From the NCBI GenBank assembly GCA_002245135.1, contig NGBS01000003.1, positions 310,001 to 374,000 on the forward strand: a DNA stretch of 64,000 nt. The letters are read 5' to 3'. The notes under the pieces were generated by a model. That model searched no databases, was not told where the DNA came from, and saw only the letters and a list, made by a program, of their open reading frames with translations. The translations under genes and the position numbers were made by a program. Source of the DNA: Proteromonas lacertae (taxonomy: Eukaryota > Sar > Bigyra > Opalinata > Proteromonadidae). Shown piece by piece: positions 47,389-57,911 of the stretch; positions within the stretch are counted from its first letter, which is position 1, and the number at the start of each line of letters is the position of its first letter.

Positions 47389-50300
47389 ATGAAAGAGAGA
47401 TATAAATACACTTTGTCATGTTTTATAATGTACATAATAACCGTGACAAGTTTCACATACAATAAATATTCTGATAATACTTGCAATTCTGGAGATGTTA
47501 TAATACATGCAATTGGCAGTACAAATGCATTTACAGATGTTATTGGTATTTTATTAATTATTATTTTGATAGATTCTCAGACATGGTTTGGCTTGTTGTT
47601 GTGGAAAGAATCAGTTAAAGATGGGTTATGCCTTAGTGGCACTGTTGACAGTAATGGAGTTTGTTCAGTGCCACGAAATAAAATATGTCTACAATTATAT
47701 GAACTTGTTGATTCAGTATTTTCTTTTATTCGCTTAATATACTATAAATAGAGTTCAACAATGGAAGATTACAAAAAGGCTATTAGAGATTATATCACCT
47801 ATGCATCTAGTCTATCTTCAAATCAACCACATTTTATAATTACTCCTGGATCTAAAGAACTAACTGAAGAAAGTATGGAATATGTCAATATTATAATAAT
47901 AATAGCCTATTATAGAGCTGCTTATTATGACGACCAACGTAATACTCAAGGTTTTATGACTTATATATTTGGTAATTCAAATAACATCAACACTGTTGAG
48001 TATAACTTTGATTTTGTAATATCACCTTTAATGAAATACACTAATTTATTTACATCTGCATTACCACTATTAAATCAAAGATTTAGAGTAAAATCGGTAG
48101 TGATATTGGAAGATTTAAGTAATAGTGAAAAGACCAAAGTAGCAATATCAGGTTTTGAAGCTAATCTTAATCAAAATAATTTAAATATATTAACAAAAAG
48201 ATGTAATTCATCTGTATAGATTATTATTAATATATATACTTAATTAGAGAAGTGATCCATATGGTAAAAATTGTTTACACGAAGAATGTGGTAATAAAGA
48301 ACAATGTGTATTACCTGTGTTAGATTTAGAAAGTAAAAGTATGAGAGAGAAATCAGATTATCTTCGACAATGGATTGAAGTAATTAAAGGGTTAAACCCT
48401 GATGTATTTATTGCAGCAACTGATTATAATATTAATGATATAATGTACAGTATGCAGATATTATATTACACTCCTCCAATTGCCATGACTATTGATAAAG
48501 AATATGCTGTTATTAGTATATACTATTTATTTTTATTTTTATTTATATATATATATAGATGCTGAGAAGACTGGTGCTTATAATGCTAATTGGTTTTATG
48601 TTAGTCAATTTGAGAAAACATTTAAATTTGGAACTAAAGGTAAATATATGGGTGATTCTGAAGATGTTTACAACTTAGTTTCATCAAAATATAAAGAGTA
48701 TTTTGTTTATTTCAGTAATCTTATTATTTAATAGTTATCCAGACTTATTTCAAACCTCTGATTTTAGTGATCAATCTGTATATCCATATAATGGAGCAGC
48801 TATTGGTGTTACAATACAAAGAATATTAGAAAAAGCAGCAATATGTATATATTTCAGTATTATATAATTTAATAATAGCTTCAACACCAGTTGATTATAC
48901 TGATTCATCCAATAGAGATGATAATTTCAAAATATATCAAACAGTTATTAAGAATTTTCAAGAATGTTCTTCATCATCATCATGTTCTACATGGGAGACG
49001 TTTTATGGTGGAATAGATTTCGATAATAATGGAATTAATAAAGTGAAAGATGGTGTAATACTTCAAATTAAACTAGATGAAGTAAGTGGTAATAAAACCT
49101 TTGATATTATTGCTCCAGATACAATGAAAGCTTGTAATGAAGGTAGTTCTGTTTGTAGTTCAAATAATAACTTCAAAGATTGTACTTGTATTGCTAAATA
49201 TCCAGCAGAATGGGTATGGGTTTCAAGAGTATTATTATTATATTATTATTATTATTTAATTATAGGAAAAAGAAAATTATGTAAAATTCTCATCAGCAGG
49301 TGGTGTTATTCTTACATTATTGAATGTTATTTTGATACTTTTACTATGTTATGCAGTATTCCGAATACTTCGTTCAATCTCAACATGGGAAGAAAAATAT
49401 TTACCTTACAGTACAATTGAATATTTATTCTCAAGTTTTTATTTAATTTTATTATCATTTGTATCTATTGGTAAAAGAAGTAGTGCAAATTGTTTTGCTG
49501 TTAGATTCTTCCAGATATTATCATCCATATCATTAGTATTCACTGCTTTTAGTTGTTTTTCTGAAGAAGATAATAGAATTCATACAGGAACGGGAAAACA
49601 TGAAGTTTTTAAAATAGAGAAAATTGTTAATGTACTTTATTATATTCTAATATCAATATTTATAACTACAGTTCCGTTGGTTAATATTGATATATTAGAG
49701 AGTGGTACTGAATTCATTGATAATATAATTCCAGTGTTTTATACAAAATGTATTTCACTTTATACACTTAATGATTTTTATCCTTTCATTATTTTAAGTA
49801 TAGTCGTTCATATATTAGCTTCATTGTATAATCAAAATGAACCGTCATATTATTATAGAGGGTTTAATATGTATTATATATTCGTAAACTGTATATATGT
49901 AATGTTTTGTGCATTATATACTGTTGAAGATGATATATTATATATTGCATTAGAAGGTTCAATTTGTGGATTTTTGCTTCTCTTTCCATACATTATATTG
50001 GCTCATTTAATAAAGCCAAGACCTCAAGAAAGATTATATTTCTATAAATTTAAAGCATTAAAAGTAATAAAAGATAAAATAAGAAGTAATATAAATCGTG
50101 TATTTTTAAAAGTATTTTTAGGAGAAGAAAAAGGAATAAAGTTATTGGAAATGTATGGTGACTTTCATGAAATATTAAAACAGAAAGAAAAGAAAAGTGG
50201 TAAATTAAGAGAAGAATTGAAAAATGCATTTAAAATCAAATATTTCAATGGAGATGATGAACCAGATGATAATTATGGATTGAGTGTAGAATTATATAAA

Positions 50301-51308
50301 AAACTAAAAGATAGAGTTACAGATAATACATTTGATAAGAAAACATATGCAATAATAAAAACATCATTAATCAATATATTAGCTTCATCTCATGTTTGGG
50401 AAAAATTTTGTACATCTGAGAAATATTTGAACTATAATAATTTTTACAGTTTCTTACATGGTGAAAGAAAACATGGATTAAGAACTTTAAGTGCAATTCA
50501 TGAACAATTAAGAGTAGATCTTGTCGTAGATAAAAATGAAAATCCTCAATTATTTCGAGAACATTGCAAATTCTATAATGATGCATTACAATCTCGAATA
50601 AGTAGTGTATATTCCAGTAGTCGAAGAAGATCGACAAGAACAGCGAGTAGAATAAATCCAAATGTAAATACAAATTCTGAGATTGGTTTATCAATGAGAA
50701 GTGGTACAACCACAGTAGTTGGAAATAATACTCAAACAGCTAATAATATAAGTGCTGTAGTAAATAATAAGAATAGAAATTCTGAATTTGAATCTGAATC
50801 ATTTGCTTCTTCCTATAATGGTGCTGTATCAGCAAATACAGGTCGAAAGATAGTTGGAGGAGTTCCAAAGAAAACTTCAGCTGTCAATATAAAGAATATA
50901 AATAATCGACCATCAACAACCAATTCAGAATTTTTTAATCCAGATACTCCAAAAGCGACAGTAGTTGGTTCATTATCTCAAGCAGGTGGTGATAGTTCGT
51001 CTAGTTTAGTAAAGAAAGAATCAATATCTGATTCTCATACTGACAGTAGTAATACTGATGAATCAAAAGATGAAAAGAAGAAAACTTTAACTCCTAAATC
51101 TGATACAAAATCTCCAAAAGGGACATTATCTCCTTTTAAACTAAATTCATCTCAACCAAAAGAAAAAGAAACAAAAGAGGATAAAACAAAAGAAAACGAA
51201 GTAAAAGAAAGTGAAACAAAAGAAAATCTAGATTCAAAACCACCAGAAAAACCAAATCCACCAAAACCTCCAATATCACCCACCTCTGCTCCAAAAGAAA
51301 GTAAATAA
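47389..51308 (+). CDS. Class C (family 3) GPCR-like receptor
   Basis: Eight exons with GTAT...TAG introns (for example near 47545-47571, 47721-47757, 48213-48246, 48517-48558, 48702-48734, 48846-48879, 49229-49265), all frame-preserving. A signal peptide starts the protein (MKERYKYTLSCFIMYIITV). The ectodomain resembles a type 1 periplasmic-binding fold (VKSVVILEDLSNSEKTKVA, AFEANL-like helix, GIDFDNNGINKVKDGVILQI) and ends in a Cys cluster (NNNFKDCTCIAKYPAEW). Seven hydrophobic segments lie between about 49295 and 50025 (GGVILTLLNVILILLLCYA is the first). The cytoplasmic tail is long: a helical region (SSHVWEKFCTSEKYLNYNNF, RGS-like at best) then Ser/Thr/Lys low complexity and Pro-rich end. 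Ligand unknown; Dictyostelium GABA-B-like receptors have a similar plan. Confidence 0.8.
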
Positions 51309-51663
51309 ACTGTAATTATTAGTTTTATTATGTAATAGTTATTTCATTATTGTTTGAACAATCAGATACTAAGAATTGAGTCATAAAATAAAGTGATATT
51401 TACATAAAACATCTTATATGTGTTTAAAAACATAAATAAAGAAATGAAAATACCAATTACAAATATTGAATAATGTGGTTGATATATTATTCTTTTATTA
51501 ATTTGGAAATTAGTTTCATTTTATATTTTCTCATTTAGTAATAGTTATTGCATTGTTATTTTGATGTATAAATTATAGGTGAGATGAAACTAATATGTTT
51601 AACTAATCAACACAAATAAAAAATATATATTAACATGTCAACATAATATACTGCATTATAAGA
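51309..51663. other. Intergenic between GPCR and Hsp70-like copy 2
   Basis: About 355 bp, very AT-rich, between two convergent 3' ends. No coding sequence or RNA gene seen. Confidence 0.5.
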
Positions 51664-53382
51664 TTAGAGAGTATTTGGTAGAAGATTATCAATTCTCTTT
51701 TTTATTATATCTCCATCATTTAATTGAATTAAATATTCATCATTTTCTAATACTTCTTTAATAATTCCATCCAAATCATCATCAATAATACTTACAGAAT
51801 ATCCTTTTGTTAATTCTACATTACATTGTTTATTAATTTCAATCAAATGATTTAGATTCTTTATGCTTTTTTCAATATCATCTTCACTTAAATAATCACA
51901 TATTTTAGGACCAATATATGGTTTTCTGCATATAACCATTTGACTATTTATAATAGAATGGAATAATTTATACAAAAAAGTGATAATTTCTTTGTGAATC
52001 AGATTCTATAATTAATATATTTATATTTATCATATACATACAACAATTTTTGATAAGAATTTATCATTTCTTTTTCTGTTGCATCTTTCACATTTCACAT
52101 AATCATTCACCTCTTTAATAACAGATAATAATTCATTTGAACGAATATCATCTACATAATTATTCAATAATGTAATAAGCTTTTCTAAAAATTTCTTTCT
52201 ATTATTCTCAATTCTATCAAGTGTATCTATATTTTACAATCATAATTATAAGCAAGAATTGTTGCTCCATATGCACAAATTTCTTCTGGATTAAAATATT
52301 TAATAATTTTTGATTCTTTAAATTTAACTTGTAATAATTCTCTTATACTCTTGATTCTTAAACCACAACCAATTAATATAATATTATCAATAATAGATTC
52401 ACTTAATCCTGATTCTTCAACAGCTGTATGTGCATAATCAACCACTCTTTTAAAAATATCCACATTTAAGCTATTAAATGTGGATAATGTTAATTCTGTA
52501 TCTATATCAGCATCTTCTAAAAACTCAACATCAATATAAGCTTGACTCAATGTTCATATTTTAGCAATTCTACAGCTTTTTCACATTCTTTTCTAAGTTC
52601 CATTTTTCTTTTATCATTGAGTGATTCTCCTGTTTTGTTTTTATATTTTTCAACATAATGATCATACAACTTATCAATGATGTTTTTCACACCTATTTCA
52701 TTATCATATTTTGAATAGATTAATTCAGATAGTTTGTTAATATTATCAGTATTAACTATATCAACATTTAATTCTCTTTCTTCTAAATCAAACACGAGAT
52801 TTGTTTCTTTATCTTTTCTTGATTGATTTTCATGAATATAAGCAATATTTGCACATATTGAAGATGAAATTACATTTATTACTTTTAAATTTGCTCTTTC
52901 AGCTGCTTCTTTTATTAATAATCTTTGATCATCATTCATATATAATGGAACACTTATCACACATTCAGTTCTACTGTCTGGATTGTTACCACATCTTATA
53001 TCAGCGCAATGTTTATTATACTTAAATATCTCACATAACAAATCTACTCCACTTACATGAATAATGCTGTTATTATATTCTAACTCTACTTTTGCTTCAC
53101 CATTATCATTTACCACTGTAAATGTCCAATCATTCATATATTCTTGTAATTCTTCATCATTATATCTCACTCCTACTAACCTTAATATGTCATACACAGA
53201 ATGACCTACAAATTCCAGATTATGTTTTGCTGCATATCCTACAATAATGTCAGGAGAATGTGGATTATAATAAACATAAGCAGGAATAGCTTTATTTGCA
53301 CCATCACTTACGAGAAAAACTTCACTAATTTGAAATACACCACATTCAAATGTTTGTAATCCTATGTTTATACCAATTTTAT

Positions 53383-53390
53383 ATTTATTC
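53383..53390 (+). repeat. Target-site duplication, left (ATTTATTC)
   Basis: The 8-bp ATTTATTC directly borders the left end of the hAT element and is repeated exactly at its right end. 8 bp is the hAT hallmark, and TA at the centre fits the Buster-type target pattern nnnTAnnn. Confidence 0.9.
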
Positions 53391-53410
53391 CTGGGTTGAA
53401 TAATAAAGGG
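53391..53410 (+). repeat. hAT terminal inverted repeat, left
   Basis: CTGGGTTGAATAATAAAGGG. It pairs with the right terminus with a 3-nt length difference in the middle. Confidence 0.85.
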
Positions 53411-53646
53411 ACAGGGCAGTGGCGGGACAAGGGCATGTCCCGGGCAAAAATTGAAAGGGGCGTCCTTTATACTATCTAAAAATAGAAAAGGGTACAATTT
53501 GCCCTTTTCAATTATTTTATTTGAATTTTTATATTTTGTGCGATTTTAGGGATATTAAACGCTATAAAAATATTTATTCTTTTCATAATTATGTATTATT
53601 ATCTTATAACAATAACAAACAATAATATTTCATTATAATAATAGCC

Positions 53647-55452
53647 TTAAAAGTAAGGGCTTTGAGATCCTTCATCACTAAAACCTTCATCACTAGAACT
53701 TTCATCACTTAAACCTTCATCGCTAGAACTACCAGAACTTTCATCTTCATCACCAGAACATTGATAATCTAAAGTGTCATATACTATATTGTTATCAATT
53801 TCATTCAGCACATCTAAATTATATTCTTCTTCACTAATATCATTATCATCTTCATTTATATCTTTTTCTTTGTTTTTTTCTTTTAATAAATCATATTTTA
53901 TTCTTAAAATATTATTTATAGTATTAAGCTGTAATTTATTTCTAATATGATTATGAACTATTCCCTCAATACTAAATGAACGTTCAATAAATGAGCTTGT
54001 GACAGGAATAGTTGAAAGAATATCATATAGCTTCTTAACATTTGGGTAAAAAACTCCATACATATTGTACCATATATTAGTTGATATCTTTTTCGAAAAT
54101 ATATCTGAAGGGCACTTTTTGCAGTATGGTTTTCTTCTTTCAAAATGATAAATCTCATTTAATGCTTTCTGATTTAAAATAGGGCTGAATTTAGATAATA
54201 TATATCTTTTTATATTATCCTTCTCCATGTCTGAAAATTTATGTTTACTGTTTATGTCTAAAAATTCATATAGAGCTAAAATGCTGTAGTTTGCATGTCT
54301 AGTCTCTTTTTTTATAATGTCTTTAATAAGTTCTTTTTCACTTGATGACCTTTTCATTAACTTTCTTTTAATTTTGGTCAATATTCTGAAACCATCATTT
54401 AATGTAGATGAATCTTTGCATAATAAGTGTATATTTGTGGAAATATATTTTGCAATCTTGTAGCATTCTTTAATTTCTTGTATATCTTCTTCCTTTAATA
54501 ATTTTATCTGTAATAAAATTTCTTTATTGAGTAATATTTTTCTAAATACATCGCTATAGCTTGACCATCTCGTATCACAACCCTTGCGTATTTGGATATT
54601 TTTTTGTATAATTGAATATATAGTTTCTCTAATCTTTTGATTATTATTTAACTTATGAATAATGTCATTACACATGACTATCACTTTTTTGTATTTCTCT
54701 ATTTCGAATACTTTTTTACTGATTAAGTTTAGGATGTGTGCTAAACATCCAAACTTTACTACAGGTCTATTTATTTTTTTCTCTAAAATACTACTTATCT
54801 TTTTCATGGTGTAGTTGTTATCACTACTCACAGCAACAATGTTTTTAATATCTAGTTTATACTTCACTAATGTTTGAATTATTAATTCCACTATATTTTC
54901 TGATGTTTCTCGTTTATGTAAATAAATGGATTCCAAAAACGAAATATCACTGCTTTTCTTTATTGCCAAATTAATAACGTTTTCATTGGTTACTGATTTC
55001 CAAGCGTCCACAATTATACATATTTTACTGTTATCTACAATTTCCTTTACTATTCTTTCTGCTTCTTCGTTCATTGATGCTTTTATTTTGTTTATTGTTA
55101 TTGACTTTGTAGTTGGATTTAATGTATATATTAGATTTTTAAAGGATTTAGATTGTATGGTTCTGAAAGCTAAGTTATTTTCTATAAGATATTTGGTCAC
55201 CATTAAGTTTATTGCACGTTCATCATATCTCAATTATGTAAGTTTTGATTGGATTAGCTTTTCACTACATCTAATTTAATAAATATAATAAATATATTTA
55301 TACTTTTTGTAATGACGTTTCAAATTAGTGCAATGAGCAATAATCATTGCCTTGCACCTTCTGCATTGAATTCTGTTGTATTTTTCAAGGGGTTTCTTTA
55401 ACACCACATCTTCATTAAAGTATCTATACACAGCATCTCTCGTTTTACCCAT
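53647..55452 (-). CDS. hAT transposase with BED zinc finger
   Basis: Exon 1 (start MGKTRDAVYRYF at 55452, or MYFKQLF at 55530) has a BED-type finger: CRRCKAMIIAHCTNLKRHYKK (Cys2-His-type, shown as CRRC...HCTNLKRH). A 33-nt GTAT...TAG intron (about 55271-55303) joins it to the catalytic part. There DAW (CIIVDAWKS) and SSDNNYTM supply catalytic Asp residues, followed by GCLAHILNL (the CxxH motif). The hAT dimerisation region ends the protein (IPVTSSFIERSFSIEGI, whose Glu is the likely third catalytic residue). The C-terminus is an acidic SSDEG repeat. A TAA lies in frame 12 codons after the splice, just before LRYDERAIN, so this copy may be inactive unless splicing differs. The 528 residues after it are open. 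Confidence 0.85.
53655..53750 (-). repeat. Ser/Asp/Glu-coding short repeat at transposase C-terminus
   Basis: Repeated units encode SSDEGLSDESSSDEGFSDEG at the end of the transposase. Unit length is about 12-24 nt and in frame. Confidence 0.6.
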
Positions 55453-56078
55453 ATACAATTGAAATGCAAAATGATAGCTCGAAATTCTCAAACCATTTTC
55501 TAAGTATTGAAATAATTGCTTGAAATACATTAAGTAGTATGCAAAATATACTAAATAGTAATTTTGAAATAGTTTTTCTATTAGTTTATGAAATATATTA
55601 TGTTATTATCATAACAAGTACTATTGATTATCAATTAACTGAAAATACCCATTCTATAGCTATACTTCTTAATTATCTATATGATATATGTGTAATATAC
55701 AAAATTATTTATTATATAAATTTCATTTATGTTCAGTGACGTCAATCACCTTGAAATGTACATAATGTATATATATGCATATCAGAATATGATATACAGT
55801 ATGTATATTCTATATAATTAGTATATATGCATAAACATATGATATTATATAATCATAAGAAAAGTAGATGACTATTATGCTATAATACACAATAATATAT
55901 CCTTTTTAACATATGTTAGTATATCTAGATGATAATATGGAAAAGTTATAACAAAAAATCAGAAAAAATATACTACAGCATAACACATGGTAATATTACT
56001 ATGCCCGAGCAGTAAGGGGCAGGCTTCTTTTCAGCTGAAAAAAAAGGGGCAAAAATAGGGCAAAATTCGAAAAGGACG

Positions 56079-56095
56079 CCCTTTATCGAACCCAG
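56079..56095 (-). repeat. hAT terminal inverted repeat, right
   Basis: Minus strand CTGGGTTCGATAAAGGG, inverted partner of the left end. Confidence 0.85.
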
Positions 56096-56103
56096 ATTTA
56101 TTC
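56096..56103 (+). repeat. Target-site duplication, right (ATTTATTC)
   Basis: Exact copy of 53383-53390. Its reverse complement GAATAAAT covers codons 1-4 of the Hsp70-like gene (ATG AAT AAA T). Confidence 0.9.
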
Positions 56104-56294
56104 ATTATTTCTAAACGCTATATCTTACAGTAAAGTGAAAAGAATATTATGAAACGACTAATAATTATTGGCTTGTTTCATTTTATTTTTTTAATTTTCT
56201 TATGAATGTCTATTTATGATATTTCTTTATAATTATTTAAGTAAGAAAGTCAGAAATAAATCAATAATATCACAAAAAATATGTTATTAAAACA

Positions 56295-57714
56295 TTATAC
56301 TTCTTTATTCAATAAACGATTAATTCTCAACGATCCTGGATGATTATATTGATTTCTCAAATAGTAATGAGGAGATTCTACACTTAACATATTTCCAAAC
56401 TATAATAAACAGATAAAAAACATATATAAATACCTCTAAATCTGTTCCTTTTAAAATATCTTTACATTCATCAACTCTTGTTTTTAATTCAACTTCTCCC
56501 AGCTTTGGACAATAATCATGTATTCTGGTCCAACCTAAATTCTCTTCATATGTTGCATCAAATTCCAGTATATTACATCCACAATAACACAGCTGTCTTT
56601 GTATATCTTTAGGCAACCATCTTGGTGCTATTATATTCACTCCTTTCATTGTACATCGACATAAAGCAATCATTTTAAACACATAACTTATTATATTGGG
56701 TATATAATTATCATAATTTTGGTATTGTTCTTCCCATCTTGAAAACAGAGGAGTATCTTTACATGGATAATATGGGGTTAAACTGTAAAATAAATTAGAA
56801 ATAAATAATTATACTCGATTGTATCAACATTATATTCTTTATAAAACTCAATATCATTAGCTAAATCTTCAACTGTTTGGCCAGGAATGCCAACCATTGA
56901 GCCACTCCATATTTGATAACCTATATCATCTAAATACTTTAAACATTTCACTCTATCTTCAAATTTCTTTGCTGCAAAGTTTATACTGTAATACAACTCT
57001 GGATTGGATGTTTCAATTCTTAAACTGTAACTAAAAATATAATAATAATGATAAAGATTATAAAATATAAAATACAATGAAGCTCCTTTATTGAAAAATC
57101 TTTCATAAACTGAACGAGGATATTCTCCAATACTTAGACCAATAACACTATGATAATTCGTCTAATAAAAATATAAAATATAAAAATTAATAAATACATT
57201 ATTATTTTTATTATATTCATTTTCATCATTCTTAATTTGATCTAAAGTTCTTTCATACCAATTGTATCTATTTTCACCAGTCTGTTCTCCAGCTTCTATT
57301 AATAGATTCTTTATTCCATAATCAAATAATTCTGTTATTGTTTCGCCAGGTTGTAATAAAACATGAGTATATCTTTGAATTTTACTTTCTCTTCTCATTC
57401 CACAATATAAACAGTTTCTTTGACACATGTTATGGTATAACATTCTACCTTCTAAACAGATACTTTTGCCAAAGTAACGCTCTTTCAAAGTGTTGGCATG
57501 AACACATAAACCATCCAACTATATATGTTAGAAAATAATTATCATATATATTATACAACTGCTTTATCTTCACATTTCAATATTTTGTTTATCTCCTTTT
57601 TATCAAGTTTCAAAATCTCACCTACATTTCAGTATAGCATAATCATATCATATTTTATTTCATACCTTGTTTGAATTTTCTACCAAGAAATTTACAAAAG
57701 GGTTTTACTTTCAT
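56295..57714 (-). CDS. hydE: HydE-like radical-SAM [FeFe]-hydrogenase maturase
   Basis: Seven or so short exons on the minus strand, with introns of 32-45 nt (near 57622-57665, 57523-57560, 57164-57199, 57030-57075, 56779-56810, 56401-56434). The spliced protein is about 390-400 residues, the HydE/PylB length. The radical-SAM cluster motif is MCQRNCLYCGMRRESKIQRY (CxxxCxxC). Then GIKNLLIEAGEQTG, LRIETSNPELYYSINF, FEDRVKCLKYLDDIGYQ, GSMVGIPGQTVEDLANDI and LTPYYPCKDTPLF follow in HydE order. HydE makes part of the dithiolate-bearing precursor of the hydrogenase H-cluster. The N-terminus MKVKPFCKFLGRKFKQ is basic with no acidic residue, like an organelle presequence. PylB is the main alternative, but a eukaryote with hydrogen metabolism makes HydE more likely. 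Frame intact. Confidence 0.8.
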
Positions 57715-57911
57715 AGTATAATCAACATTTTGTATATTTGGAATATGATCTACGTTTATAATGTATAATTAATATACGAAGAGTGGTTACAAGGTTTGAA
57801 AAGTTCCTTCTTAAGGAGGAATTGAATAAAGAAAACATCAATCAAGTTTGAGAATGAGTTTGTCCCAATAAATAATAAAAAAATAGTTGTTATTTTAGAT
57901 CTTTTTCTGAA

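Larger units (their letters stand above)
53391..56095 (-). mobile_element. hAT DNA transposon, 2,705 bp, inserted in Hsp70-like copy 2
   Basis: Boundaries are fixed by the perfect 8-bp duplication and short terminal inverted repeats (left CTGGGTTGAATAATAAAGGG; right, read inward on the minus strand, CTGGGTTCGATAAAGGG). Subterminal DNA is GC-rich compared with the host, with GGGCGTCCTTT boxes inverted between the ends. The left end has about 48 bp extra between CTGGGTT...AAAGGG and that box. One transposase gene is encoded on the minus strand. From 55531 to the right terminus (565 bp) there is no coding sequence, only AT-rich DNA and the GC-rich subterminal block near 56000-56090. Perfect target duplications suggest a recent insertion. 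Confidence 0.92.
51664..56105 (-). pseudogene. Hsp70-like gene copy 2, split by hAT insertion
   Basis: The host gene starts at an ATG at 56105 and reads M-N-K before the transposon (53391-56095). It resumes at 53390 with KYKIGINIGLQ. From IPAYVYYNPHSPDIIVGYAA onward it is almost identical to copy 1, including the degenerate FDLEERELNVDIV loop, while the first 20 codons differ. A one-base deficit near 52550 breaks the frame (KYEH then SQAYIDVEF), and the same short AAAATATAG as in copy 1 makes a stop at 52227. Beyond it the sequence continues in another frame, through a 36-nt intron (about 51980-52050), to a C-terminal region of about 170 residues ending at 51664 (KKRIDNLLPNTL). That region has a CERCNRKRND cluster and no recognisable Hsp70 substrate-binding domain. 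Confidence 0.75.

Noticed and set aside
47884-47910. A 22-nt intron in the GPCR ectodomain (GTCAATATT...TAATAG)
   Set aside because: The frame is open without removing it and the donor lacks the GTAT seen at the other sites.
53391-56095. Retroelement or viral origin for the 2.7-kb insert
   Set aside because: It has an 8-bp target duplication, short inverted ends and a BED/hAT transposase; no reverse transcriptase, integrase or capsid is present.
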